This document shows, in pieces, positions 23,942 through 32,830 of a stretch of 37,091 bases of DNA (the stretch's first letter is position 1; each line of letters starts with the position of its first letter). Source of the stretch: Lentimicrobium sp. (GTDB lineage: Bacteria > Bacteroidota > Bacteroidia > Bacteroidales > Lentimicrobiaceae); the NCBI GenBank assembly GCA_019429275.1, contig JAHYJC010000045.1:1-37091 (forward strand). The letters are read 5' to 3'. A program made the translations under genes and the position numbers. The notes under the pieces are model-generated. The model saw only the letters and a list, made by a program, of their open reading frames with translations. It ran no database searches and was not told where the DNA came from.

Positions 23942-23969
23942 TAAGTTACAAAATGTAAGTTACAAAATG
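23942..23969. repeat. Two perfect tandem copies of a 14-bp repeat
   Basis: TAAGTTACAAAATG occurs twice without gap; the second copy with the next bases forms a near palindrome (TAAGTTACA, AAA, TGTTACTTA). It lies between the starts/ends of two minus-strand genes, 85 nt upstream of the 126-residue protein, and may be a control site. Confidence 0.6.
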
Positions 23970-24025
23970 TTACTTATCAGCAACTCTTAAAAACCTTAGC
24001 TTTTATTGAAATCAAGTTAAGCTTT

Positions 24026-24691
24026 TTAAAACCTCATCTCCGGCACTTCCCCTTCAACAACCAGCCGGCCTGCAGTCGCTTTGCGGATCTCATCCACTGA
24101 AACACCCGGCGCCCGCTCAAGTAACCGGAAACCCTCATCGGTTACCTCAATAACCGCCAGATCGCTCACTATTTTTTTTACACATCGAACGCCCGTCAAG
24201 GGTAAGGTGCACTCCTTAAGTAATTTCGATTGCCCATCCTTACTGCAATGCTGCATGGCCACCACTATGTTTTTTGCCGAAGCCACCAGGTCCATGGCGC
24301 CGCCCATGCCTTTCACCATTTTGCCGGGGATTTTCCAGCTTGCGATATCGCCCTTATCGGTAACTTCGAAGGCCCCGAGAACGGTAAGATCAACATGTCC
24401 ACCGCGGATCATGGCAAAACTGGTGGACGAATCAAAAAAGGAACCACCAGGCAAAACAGTCACTGTCTGCTTTCCGGCATTTATCATATCCGCATCAGCC
24501 TGCCCTTTTTCAGGAAACGGTCCCATGCCTAGCATTCCGTTTTCCGATTGAAGGACAACTTCAATGCCTTCGGGTACATAATTGGCCACCAGGGTTGGAA
24601 TGCCAATTCCGAGGTTAACATAATACCCGTCTTTCAGTTCCTGCGCGATGCGTTGTGCTATTTGTTCTTTTGTAAGGGCCATGGTTGACAT
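24026..24691 (-). CDS. scoB: 3-oxoacid CoA-transferase subunit B
   Basis: 221 residues, full length for the beta subunit of class I CoA-transferases. VNLGIGIPTLVANYVPEG is followed by the catalytic-Glu motif QSENGMLGMG (Glu50), then LPGGSFFDSSTSFAMIRGGH, KMVKGMGGAMDLV and the C-terminal VDEIRKATAG. With subunit A it transfers CoA between succinyl-CoA (or acetyl-CoA) and acetoacetate or a related 3-oxoacid in the cytoplasm. Met4 (24682) is an alternative start. The A gene lies upstream on the same strand, but the 180-nt gap is filled by a heptamer array, so co-transcription is less certain than in compact scoAB operons. Donor and acceptor specificity cannot be told (atoDA-type enzymes look alike). 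Confidence 0.93.
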   Translation of the reverse strand: MSTMALTKEQIAQRIAQELKDGYYVNLGIGIPTLVANYVPEGIEVVLQSENGMLGMGPFPEKGQADADMINAGKQTVTVLPGGSFFDSSTSFAMIRGGHVDLTVLGAFEVTDKGDIASWKIPGKMVKGMGGAMDLVASAKNIVVAMQHCSKDGQSKLLKECTLPLTGVRCVKKIVSDLAVIEVTDEGFRLLERAPGVSVDEIRKATAGRLVVEGEVPEMRF

Positions 24692-24726
24692 TTTATGAGT
24701 CTATAATGATTTTTAATTTGATTTTA

Positions 24727-24870
24727 GGGGTCGGGGGACGAGGGTCGAGGGGCGGCAATCCGAAATCCGCAATCCGAAATCTATGAGGGCGGGTGGGCGG
24801 AAGTCAGAAGTCGGAGATCAGAGATCAGAGGTTGGGAAATCCGAAATCCGAAATCCACAATCCGAAATCA
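24727..24870 (-). repeat. Heptamer-phased tandem array with changing unit
   Basis: A 7-nt phase runs from 24727 to 24831 and, after 4 extra bases (TTGG), from 24836 to 24870. On the plus strand the units drift from GGGGTCG/AGGGTCG to GCAATCC/GAAATCC, then GCGGAAG, TCAGAAG, TCGGAGA and TCAGAGA, and back to GAAATCC. It begins 1 nt after the stop codon of the subunit A gene (coding strand minus) and lies inside the scoAB pair. Confidence 0.85.
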
Positions 24871-24871
24871 T

Positions 24872-25561
24872 TTATCTCTCCGTCAACCGCTCAATCCTTT
24901 TTTCATAATTGCTTCCCTGAAAAATTCTTTGCACGAAAATTCCGGGGGTGTGTATATGATTTGGATCCAGTTCGCCGGCCGGGACCAGTTCTTCCACTTC
25001 AGCAATGGTAATTTTTCCGGCAGTAGCCATCGCCTGGTTAAAATTATTGGCAGTATGACGGAATATCAGGTTGCCGTGGGTATCGCCTTTCCAGGCTTTA
25101 ACAATGGCGAAATCGGCCGTAAGAGCGAGTTCAAGTAAATGGGGTTTCCCATTATATTCGCGCACTTCTTTGCCTTCAGCGACTTCGGTACCATAACCCG
25201 CCGAAACAAAAAAGGCGGGAATACCGGCTCCGCCTGCCCGGCAACGTTCGGCCAGGGTTCCCTGCGGGATTAGTTCAACTTCCAGTTCGCCCTGCAACAG
25301 TTGCCGCTCGAATTCTGCATTTTCACCCACATAGGAAGAGATCATTTTCTTTATCTGATGATTCTGAAGGAGCAGGCCAAGTCCAAAATCATCGACTCCG
25401 GCATTGTTTGAAATACAGGTAAGATCTTTTACCCCGCTTTCAACAATAGCTGTAATGCTGTTTTCGGGAATTCCGCTTAATCCGAAACCTCCGACCATCA
25501 ATGTCATCCCATTTGCGATTCCGGCAATGGCTTCTTCGGCATTTTTAACGACTTTATTCAT
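24872..25561 (-). CDS. scoA: 3-oxoacid CoA-transferase subunit A
   Basis: 229 residues, typical for the alpha subunit. It starts [15 protein letters not shown] and holds the glycine-rich CoA-binding segment [15 protein letters not shown], then [58 protein letters not shown] (position about 98-118) and [20 protein letters not shown]. It pairs with subunit B to activate or use acetoacetate-type acids. The order A then B on the minus strand is the standard one. The intergenic array between them is the odd feature. Confidence 0.94.
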   Translation of the reverse strand: MNKVVKNAEEAIAGIANGMTLMVGGFGLSGIPENSITAIVESGVKDLTCISNNAGVDDFGLGLLLQNHQIKKMISSYVGENAEFERQLLQGELEVELIPQGTLAERCRAGGAGIPAFFVSAGYGTEVAEGKEVREYNGKPHLLELALTADFAIVKAWKGDTHGNLIFRHTANNFNQAMATAGKITIAEVEELVPAGELDPNHIHTPGIFVQRIFQGSNYEKRIERLTER

Positions 25562-25894
25562 AATGGTTTGATTGAATTACATTTTCAACAGAAAAGATTT
25601 TCATTGGTTGAATGGTAAAGATACTTTAAACATTCATATGTACAACAATGGTTATGAATAAACATTCAGTGTTTAAAGCAAAAACTGATTGCAGCCAAAG
25701 TATCTGAAAATATTGTATACAAAAGATTAAAATAAATTTACTTTTTCTGATTTTCGGCGTATCTTTAGTTCGTGTCAGCAAAGGATATTGTTTATTTTTC
25801 CTGTAGCCTGCGGTTCAAATCAGTTCGTTTGATTTGATAATGGGAATAACAATGAAATTATAGGCAAATAATAGTATATAAAGGAATTATTGAG
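25562..25894. other. Divergent intergenic region
   Basis: 333 nt between divergent scoA and the kinase pseudogene. TATCTTTA occurs on the minus strand at 25616-25623 and on the plus strand near 25760, each one base off TAnnTTTG; these might be weak -7 boxes for the two sides. I see no ORF or RNA. Confidence 0.35.
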
Positions 25895-27826
25895 ATGAAA
25901 AATCGATTTTTAGAACGGTTTTTTACGAGGATTGACACAATGTTGTACATCCCCGGCCTCGATGATACAACCCTAACCTTAAAGAAAAATGTCTGGTTGG
26001 GAGCCCTTGGAGGTACTATTGCAATTTCAGGTATGACACTGCTCGGCTATTTTATGGATTTGCCTGTTATCGTAAACTATGGATTTGTGCTGCTTTCGCT
26101 TACCTTCCCGGCATTGATCATTCTCCCTTTCCTTAAAAAGCATATAGATCTGATTTTCTTTGGTATTCATTTTATTCTGATCTGGATTACCTTTTATTTC
26201 ATGATCATCATGGGCGGCCTGCTCACCTCTGCCGGGCTACTTTTTACGGGGATTTCCATCATGTTCATGTCGACCTCTTACCAGAAGAACCGCCTGACCA
26301 TTATTCTGTTTGCAACCTAAATTACTGCACTGATAGCAACTGCACTGCTTCAGCCAAAATTAAGTCCACTGCCACAAATGACCCCTTCAAAAAATCTGCT
26401 TTTTTTTACCGTTAACTTTTCGTGGCAGGCAAGATATACACTGCTTTTGATACTTAACAACAAAAGCCAGAAGAAAAAACTGGCAGAAACCAAACAGGCC
26501 GAAGCTTCGCGGTTGAAAGAGTTGGATGAAGCGAAAACGAAGCTATTTACTTATATCACACATGAGTTCAGAACTCCATTGACCATAATTCTGGGGATGA
26601 CAAGGCTGATAAGGGAAAAACCCGAAGAATGGCTTGAATCCGGAACCGAAAAAATCAGGAACAACGGCAAAAACCCGCTAAACCTGGTAAACCAGATGCT
26701 CGATCTTGCTAAACTTGAAGCGGGAGCTATGCCTTTGCATATTTACCAGCAGGACATCATCATGCAACTCAGGTACCTGACCGATTCGTTTAGTTCATTG
26801 GCCATCAGCCGAAACATTCAGCTCCGGTTTAAACCTGATACCGATCACTTTCTGCTGGATTACGATGCTGATAAGCTCATGCATATTGTGTCAAATCTTT
26901 TATCCAATGCATTGAAATTTAACCAGGAAGGTAATATTGTTGAACTCAAAGCCGGAGTGGCAGCTAATGAAAAAAAGGAGTTTATCATTATTGTTACCGA
27001 TAACGGTTCGGGTATAAATCCTGAACATCTTCCCCATATTTTTGACAGGTTTTACCGCATTGAAGAAGAGTCAGGTCAATATTAAAGCGGCTCAGGGCTT
27101 GGACTGGCGCTTACCAGAGAGCTGGTTAAATTGATGGATGGGAACATTGCTGTTAATAGTTCGGCCGAAGAGGGAACAAAATTTACGGTCATGCTTCCGG
27201 TATCAAACAATGCCCCGCTCAGGGAAATGGCAGGATTTTCAGAACCCGGAGAAAAACCGGCTTCCGGAAACCATACCAGGGGCCGCGAACGCTGTATTCC
27301 ATCAGATAAAACAGGTGAAAAAAGCGAACGTCATATTCTGCTTTTTGTGGAGGACAGTCGCGACCTGGTGGATTATCTGGCAGCAGTGCTCAAGGATGAT
27401 TATCTTCTGGAATTTGCTGCCAATGGAAAGGAAGGTCTGCAAAAAGCACCGGAGTTTGTTCCCGATATCATCCTGAGTGATGCGATGATGACCGAAATGG
27501 ATGGCATAACTATGCTTGAGAAAATAAAATCAGATGACCGCACCAGTCATATCCCCATGATTATGCTGACAGCTAAGGTAGACATGACCTCCAAACTACA
27601 GGGATTTGAAAGAGGTGCCGATGCCTACCTGGCAAAGCCGTTTAATGAAGAAGAACTAAAGATCAGGCTGAAAAAGCTGATAGAGTTGCCTGGGAAGTGG
27701 GATTCAAAAACCTCTCTCACTTTAGCAGGATTTACAATGAAACATTTGGACATAGTCCGGGTACCCTCCGGGAATAGGTTATCCTTACCTTTTTTGAGAT
27801 GCAGAGCAAACATTATGAGATGGTGA
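25895..27826 (+). pseudogene. Hybrid histidine kinase/response regulator broken by two in-frame TAA codons and lacking its output domain
   Basis: One reading frame covers the whole span. Codons 1-141 encode several hydrophobic segments (a membrane sensor). TAA at 26318-26320 interrupts it, and the same frame resumes with ITALIATALLQPKLSP. Next are a HisKA domain with LFTYITHEFRTPLTII (phosphoacceptor His) and HATPase_c (NLLSNALKFNQ, DNGSGI). TAA at 27083-27085 falls immediately before SGSGLGLALTRELV, the G2 box, and reading continues in frame into a receiver domain (FVEDSRDLVDYL, SDAMMTEMDG, LTAKVDM, AYLAKPF). After LKKLIELPGKW the homology stops; the AraC output domain found in relatives, such as the protein at the window start, is absent. 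Each TAA could come from one substitution. It should not yield a working regulator. Confidence 0.88.
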
Positions 27827-27955
27827 GCAAAAGCCATCCAGGTTTCTGTGTGTAATATTGAGTTCTGTTTCCGGGCAGACAGTGTCTTAAATCATCGCTT
27901 AAGAAAGCATTATATGAAGAGACAAACAAGACATTAACCCATAAACTTAATAACC

Positions 27956-28650
27956 ATGAAAAAGATCAGTCTGATTGTAATTTTTTTAACCCTGTCCATA
28001 ATCTGTAGCTTTCTTACGTCATGCAATGATGATAAAAATACAGATCCATCGGTTTCCATTCTTAAAACGGAACCAGCCGAAATTTATGCCGGCGGAGTTC
28101 TCAGTCTGCTTTCAGCCGCCAGCGATGCTGATGGTGACGAAATTGCCTATAGTTACGAGGTAAGCAGTGGTACAATTACAGGTACCGGAGTCCTGGTGTT
28201 CTGGAATATGCCTTCAACTGCAGGTTCGCATAAAATAACTGTAAAAGCAGATGATGGCAAAGGTTGGAAAGCCAGTACTGAAAAAACCATAACACTGCTT
28301 GCACCGGTTTCTCAAATTTCTGGCATCGGTGAACTACAGGGTTCAGGCGCTGACCTTAAAGATTCAAAAATTTATCTTTTTAATGTTTGGCCAACAAGAG
28401 GAAACCCTATAAAAATTTTACAGTATCGGGTTCAGGTATCAGGGTGGCATTCAACCTCACGGGGTTTCCGGCCGGGGATTATTATATTCTGCTTTGGAAG
28501 GATGTTGATAACAATGGGTCTGCCTCAGTGGGTGATTTGGTCGGCTGGTATGGCGATGGGGACTATCACACTCCCAATTATTTTAAGATTCAGGTTGGTG
28601 AAGGGCAAACATTTAACTGTAATTCAATCAAAACTTTTATTGCCTTGTAG
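27956..28650 (+). pseudogene. Lipoprotein gene with a frameshift near 28385-28405
   Basis: The first frame starts with a lipoprotein signal ending at Cys23 (SFLTSCNDDKN), with acidic residues fitting surface export. It then encodes an Ig/cadherin-like beta domain (AASDADGDEIAYSYEVSSG, AGSHKITVKADDGKGW) and begins another module (GIGELQGSGADLKDSKIYLF). From about 28387 a second frame gives a coherent continuation (KPYKNFTVSGSG, FNLTGFPAGDYYILLWKDVD, GDLVGWYGDGDYHTPNY, VGEGQTFNCNSIKTFIAL) ending at TAG 28648-28650, while the first frame turns into unlikely sequence. A loss of one base (or gain of two) explains this. It follows the broken kinase by 129 nt. Function unknown, possibly a binding protein of the same old system. 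Confidence 0.78.
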
Positions 28651-28684
28651 CTTAGGAAAAATATAGATAATCTGAATTTATGCG

Positions 28685-28715
28685 AAAATCTCCGGCAGGT
28701 GTGACCGGGGATTTT
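28685..28715 (+). terminator. Hairpin terminator after the lipoprotein pseudogene
   Basis: AAAATCTCCGG (28685-28695) pairs with CCGGGGATTTT (28705-28715) with one G-T wobble and a 9-nt loop; T-rich sequence follows. Confidence 0.65.
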
Positions 28716-28793
28716 CAGTTTTATAAGTGGTATTTAATGTTTACGGGAAAATTGTTTAGTATAATTAACCTAAGTTGCTGAATATTCTCTGAC

Positions 28794-28823
28794 TTTGAAT
28801 TAAATTTACCTGAATTAAATTTG
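28794..28823 (+). promoter_or_regulatory. Candidate promoter, possibly leaderless, for the DUF2721 gene
   Basis: TTTG (28794-28797), 18 nt, TAAATTTG (28816-28823): a good match to the Bacteroidota consensus. Only 5 nt separate the -7 box from ATG 28829, so the transcript would begin at or beside the start codon. Confidence 0.55.
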
Positions 28824-28828
28824 AAGCC

Positions 28829-29233
28829 ATGGAGGAGCAAATTACACTCACAACACCTGCTTTATTATTTTCGGCAATTTCATTGATCTTACTGGCATAT
28901 ACCAATCGTTTTCTTGGCTATGCATCATTGATAAGGGGGCTTCACGAAAAATTCAAGGCCAATCCCAATGAATTGCTGAAAGGGCAGATTGCCAATCTGC
29001 GCAAACGCCTGAACCTGACAAAAAACATGCAGATTTTGGGCGTAGGAAGTTTATTCCTGTGCATGGGAACCATGTTCCTGATTTTTATTGGCTGGCAAAC
29101 TTTGGCTGTGTGGGTATTTGGAATTGCTTTGCTGCTGATGATAGCTTCGCTGGGCATATCTCTTTACGAAATTCAGATTTCAGTGAGTGCCCTGAACCTT
29201 CACCTTGGTGATATGGAACAGATTACAAAATAA
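28829..29233 (+). CDS. DUF2721 family membrane protein
   Basis: 134 residues. The N-terminal helix TPALLFSAISLILLAYTNRF is the mark of DUF2721 proteins, followed by an amphipathic linker (IRGLHEKFKANPNELLKGQI), two further membrane helices (ILGVGSLFLCMGTMFLIFIGW, LAVWVFGIALLLMIASLGIS) and a short charged tail. These are inner-membrane proteins of unknown function, widespread in bacteria. The gene stands alone between two terminators. The ATG at 28829 agrees with the usual family N-terminus, which matters because the promoter sits so close. Confidence 0.85.
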   Translation: MEEQITLTTPALLFSAISLILLAYTNRFLGYASLIRGLHEKFKANPNELLKGQIANLRKRLNLTKNMQILGVGSLFLCMGTMFLIFIGWQTLAVWVFGIALLLMIASLGISLYEIQISVSALNLHLGDMEQITK

Positions 29234-29269
29234 TTTTCTTATTGAATATATAGACATGCCAGGTTACAA

Positions 29270-29297
29270 AAAAAGGCCGGCGTAAACCGGCCTTTTT
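29270..29297. terminator. Strong bidirectional terminator between convergent genes
   Basis: AAAAAGGCCGG (29270-29280), loop CGTAAA, CCGGCCTTTTT (29287-29297): a perfect 11-bp stem with A and T tracts, so it serves both the DUF2721 gene and the opposing carboxypeptidase gene. Confidence 0.92.
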
Positions 29298-29314
29298 AGT
29301 CAATTCAATACTGT

Positions 29315-31672
29315 TCAATTTTTTATGAGTTTTACAGTGCTCAGAACACGGCCGTCGAGAATCAGTTTGCAGAGGTAAAGGCCGTTTGATAAACCACTCG
29401 TTGACACAGACTGTCTGCCAATTTTTCCTTCAAGAGTTTGTCTCATGATTTCTTTCCCACTAAGGTCGGTAATCACAAGCTGAGCTCCCGAAGAAGGCAG
29501 CTCATATTCAAATGCGGCACTCTCATTTGATGGATTTGGCCACGGGCCTTTAAGCACATAGGAAGCCGGCAGCTCATTTTTTGTGCCGGTGGTGATGTCA
29601 ATCATGGTTATTGTCAGGTCATCAAAAAAGAAACCATCGGCGGTTAAGCCGGCATCACTGCGAAGTGTAAATCTGAGCTTGATCTGGTTTCCGGCCCAGG
29701 GGCTGAGGTTGATCTCTTCACGTACCCAGAGGTTCTGAATTCCGTCATACAGAGGTTGTCCAGCCAACTGATAGTTGGTTCCGGGTTTGGTGTATTTACC
29801 TTCCAGCGGAGTCCAGGTAGCGCCATTGTTGGTTGAAATTCTGACCTGAACATAATCATATCCGGCTTCTATTCGCCAGCGGGCATAAAAATTAAGCACC
29901 ACAACCGAAGCATTGGTCAGATCGATACTTTCATTCAGAGTAAAAGAGGTATTGGCATTGTTTGCATAATTTCCGGTTGGGCTGTCGGCAATGGAATAAG
30001 GCGGTGAATAAGGAAAAGTGCCGTACAATCCCCATTGTCCGCTCCAGTTTTCTGTGTCCGGGAAGTCATCAGAAAAAGCGATAACAGGCATTCCATAATA
30101 CCTGACTATGGTGTCGCGGGTTGTGTAAAGACCATTGTCGAGGGTGAGCACATACCTGAGGGTATCGCCGTTATTTACATTTTCACTTAATTCAAATGCA
30201 ATGGAATCGGTTTTGGCTTCAAGAACTTCCAGATTGTTTATTTCGATGGGCTCGCCAACCGTCAAAAATTTATCTCCCAATGGTTCGATAGAAACTATGT
30301 AGGTTGCCGGAGTTTGGCCAAGGCGCTTTACATCAAATTTTACAAATGAATTTTTATCAGGTATAATCATTGGTGTTACATCGCTGATTTCAGCATAAGG
30401 ACCTGAGAATTTCGCTGCCAACAGACTTTGTAACATGTTTTCCTGGCATTGCGGAATAATTCGTTGCACCGAAGGCCAGAAACCATCGCCCTGTGAACCG
30501 ATTTCGGGCGTATAAGCCAGAATTTTATTTTTGGTAGTTTGTTCGCCATACATCCAGTCATCAGACCCTCCGTTTGAAGGATAAATGGTGGTGCTGCCGG
30601 GCCCATAAGTATATTGATTGTCAAAAGTCATCCTCTTTGAGTATTCATAAAAAACAAAGTCATCGGGACATGTCTCAGGTGTGTACCCCCAGGGATAAAG
30701 CAGCAGGTTGCTGTAGGAATGATAATTCAGTGCAATTTTAAAGTCATGGGCCTCACAAAATTCTTTGACTATCTGTGTTTCGGGCTCTGAAAAAGGAGCG
30801 GTTCCCCTGTATGTTTCGGAAGTTGGATAGGGAGACGAACCTTCATCATCATAACCCCAGCTATACCCAAAATTTCGGTTAAGATCTACTCCAAAGCCCA
30901 CCGAATTTGTTCTCCTGTTTTTTCGCCACATTCCACCGCCATTGGGGCTATTGTTGATGTTGTGTTGATAACCGTCGGGATTTACTATGGGAATAAAATA
31001 CATTTCAGTATTGTCAATCAGCGTTTTGATTTCAGGATCGGTTTCGTATCTTTCAAGAATGTAGTACATATAGAACAACAGGTGTTGCATACCTATCGGC
31101 TCTCTTGCATGAATCATTCCAGTGTAAAGTACCTGTGGCTCATCCTCATTTTCGTAGGGATTATCAGAAATTTTGACATAATAAACTGTCCGCCCCTGAA
31201 TGGTTGTCAATGAGGAAGCAGGTGCTTTTTCGGTGATCAGGTTCGGATAGAGATAAGCCAGATTGTCAAGGTGATCATAAAACTGCTCTATCGTACTGAA
31301 ACCTCCGCAGCTTCCCAGTTCAAAACCATAGGGAACAGGATAATCGGAAGGCGCCCGCATGGATTGCTGCAGGATTTCATCTGTGTTGACACCTGCATTT
31401 CGTGAGACATAATAAGCCGTAAGATCTTCAATTTCGACAGTATATGGAATATTGAGATTTTGAAGCGTCCTGAAATCGCTTTCGCTGATTGCTGTGGTGA
31501 AAGCATTTTCTTTTTTATTGAAAAAACCTGCATCAACAGGAATTCCGGCGCTAGCCAGGGTAGAAATTGTTTGGTTAGAAACCTCAATTTTTACCTGAAG
31601 ATATTTTTCGCTTTGTGCAAAAGCCATGGAACAGGAAAAAAGTAAAGGGAGCAGGAGGGAGAAGTACTTCAT
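29315..31672 (-). CDS. M14 zinc carboxypeptidase exported by T9SS
   Basis: 785 residues with a signal peptide (MKYFSLLLPLLFSCSMAFAQ). A propeptide-like region (about 21-120) is followed by the M14 domain with zinc ligands in HAREP (His188, Glu191) and His318 (LNYHSYSNLLLYPWG), substrate-binding DLNRNFGYSWG at 263-273, and catalytic Glu390 in YTPEIG. After about residue 410 come beta modules, including a MAM/immune-inhibitor-like segment (VVLNFYARWRIEAGYDYVQV, IKLRFTLRSDAGLTADGFFF), then a type A sorting domain (GPWPNPSNESAAFEY to STVKLIKN). It is an extracellular metallopeptidase removing C-terminal residues; the specificity pocket cannot be read reliably. All catalytic residues are present. 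It is a single-gene unit. Confidence 0.94.
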   Translation of the reverse strand: MKYFSLLLPLLFSCSMAFAQSEKYLQVKIEVSNQTISTLASAGIPVDAGFFNKKENAFTTAISESDFRTLQNLNIPYTVEIEDLTAYYVSRNAGVNTDEILQQSMRAPSDYPVPYGFELGSCGGFSTIEQFYDHLDNLAYLYPNLITEKAPASSLTTIQGRTVYYVKISDNPYENEDEPQVLYTGMIHAREPIGMQHLLFYMYYILERYETDPEIKTLIDNTEMYFIPIVNPDGYQHNINNSPNGGGMWRKNRRTNSVGFGVDLNRNFGYSWGYDDEGSSPYPTSETYRGTAPFSEPETQIVKEFCEAHDFKIALNYHSYSNLLLYPWGYTPETCPDDFVFYEYSKRMTFDNQYTYGPGSTTIYPSNGGSDDWMYGEQTTKNKILAYTPEIGSQGDGFWPSVQRIIPQCQENMLQSLLAAKFSGPYAEISDVTPMIIPDKNSFVKFDVKRLGQTPATYIVSIEPLGDKFLTVGEPIEINNLEVLEAKTDSIAFELSENVNNGDTLRYVLTLDNGLYTTRDTIVRYYGMPVIAFSDDFPDTENWSGQWGLYGTFPYSPPYSIADSPTGNYANNANTSFTLNESIDLTNASVVVLNFYARWRIEAGYDYVQVRISTNNGATWTPLEGKYTKPGTNYQLAGQPLYDGIQNLWVREEINLSPWAGNQIKLRFTLRSDAGLTADGFFFDDLTITMIDITTGTKNELPASYVLKGPWPNPSNESAAFEYELPSSGAQLVITDLSGKEIMRQTLEGKIGRQSVSTSGLSNGLYLCKLILDGRVLSTVKLIKN

Positions 31673-31707
31673 GATAGAAATTTGAATTGAAAGTGATTTG
31701 ATTTATG

Positions 31708-31715
31708 CAAACGTA
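31708..31715 (-). promoter_or_regulatory. Candidate -7 element (TACGTTTG) for the carboxypeptidase gene
   Basis: The minus strand matches TAnnTTTG 35 nt upstream of ATG 31672. A TTG lies only 11 nt further upstream, too near for a normal -33 element. Confidence 0.5.
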
Positions 31716-31833
31716 CTAATTTTAATCAAGGCTGTTTATGAAAAGAAACTTTTTTTAAAAAGTATGGTCAAAAATTCGTTTTACGGTTTTTGGTGAAACA
31801 GCATTTACTGAAACTTTAAAGAACAGATACACT

Positions 31834-31841
31834 TACCTTTG
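31834..31841 (+). promoter_or_regulatory. Candidate -7 element (TACCTTTG) for dus, possibly leaderless
   Basis: It matches TAnnTTTG and ends 5 nt before ATG 31847, the same spacing and nearly the same context (TTTGnAGCCATG) as at the DUF2721 gene. The -33 element is not clear. Confidence 0.5.
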
Positions 31842-31846
31842 CAGCC

Positions 31847-32830
31847 ATGAGTCAACAACCGGTATCTATCTATTTCGCCCCTTTCCAGGGCATCACCACC
31901 AAACCCTTCAGGGCTTTGTATGCCAGGCATTTTCAGGGTGTAGATAAACTTTACACCCCTTATTTCTCAAACTTTGCCGTTGGACACACCCTGCCTCCGC
32001 TGAAACAGAAGGCATTGAAAGATCAGTTTGAAAACGGGGTTGAAGTGGTTCCGCAGGTGCTGAGCAAGAGCGCTGAGGAGATCCTTTCGTTCGCCAACAG
32101 TTGTGAAGTACTTGGTTTTAGAGAATTGAACTGGAACCTGGGTTGCCCTTACCCTCAGGTAGCCCGCAAAAAAAGAGGTTCGGGTATCTTACCCTTCCCT
32201 GATATGGTTGATGAAATCCTGGAAAAGGTAATGAAGGAGATCCACATTAGCTTTTCGGTAAAATGCCGGCTGGGTTATCTTTCCGCAGAGGAAATGGTAG
32301 CCCTTATTCCCGTTTTCAACCGCTATCCCATCCATGAACTGGCCATCCACGCCCGCATAGGCAAACAACTTTATTCCGGTAAGCCCGATCTGGTTTCTTT
32401 TGCTGAAGCGGCCCGGCAACTGCAAATGCCGGTGGTTTATAACGGCGACATTTTCACCCCTGAGGATTTCGGCCGGTTTCGAAACCGTTTTCCTGAAATA
32501 AACCTCCTGATGGTCGGCCGGGGGATACTCTATGATCCTTTTCTTCCTTCACTGATCAAAGGTTTTGAATTGCCGCCAGATCCTGCAAAAACCATCAGAA
32601 CATTTATCGATGACTTGTATAGGACTTACCGTAAAGAACGCGATGATAATCCTTCGGTTTTAAATGCCATGAAGGAATACTGGGTTTATCTGGCCGAATC
32701 GTTCGATGAGCCGGTTAAAGCCTTCAGAAAGGTGCGGAAAGCCAAAACCTTTGATGATTATGAGGAAGCTATTTCTCTGATTTTTGAAGATTGTAAATGG
32801 GTTGGAGCAGGTAGCAGGTTGTATTTTTAG
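31847..32830 (+). CDS. dus: tRNA-dihydrouridine synthase
   Basis: 327 residues. The TIM-barrel flavoprotein motifs are present: YFAPFQGITTKPFRALYARH at the FMN site, ELNWNLGCPYPQVARKKRG with the catalytic Cys100, VKCRLGY, IHARIGKQLYSGKPD, VVYNGDIFTPEDF and MVGRGILYDPFL. It reduces uridines in the tRNA D-loop with NADPH, in the cytoplasm. N and C ends are both intact and the length is normal. It seems to be transcribed alone, downstream of a divergent gene. Which D-loop positions it modifies is not visible. Confidence 0.95.
   Translation: MSQQPVSIYFAPFQGITTKPFRALYARHFQGVDKLYTPYFSNFAVGHTLPPLKQKALKDQFENGVEVVPQVLSKSAEEILSFANSCEVLGFRELNWNLGCPYPQVARKKRGSGILPFPDMVDEILEKVMKEIHISFSVKCRLGYLSAEEMVALIPVFNRYPIHELAIHARIGKQLYSGKPDLVSFAEAARQLQMPVVYNGDIFTPEDFGRFRNRFPEINLLMVGRGILYDPFLPSLIKGFELPPDPAKTIRTFIDDLYRTYRKERDDNPSVLNAMKEYWVYLAESFDEPVKAFRKVRKAKTFDDYEEAISLIFEDCKWVGAGSRLYF

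Noticed and set aside
25895-27826. UAA reassigned to a sense codon
   Set aside because: Most intact genes in the window end in TAA and have no internal TAA; the broken genes also show other damage (missing output domain, nearby frameshift).
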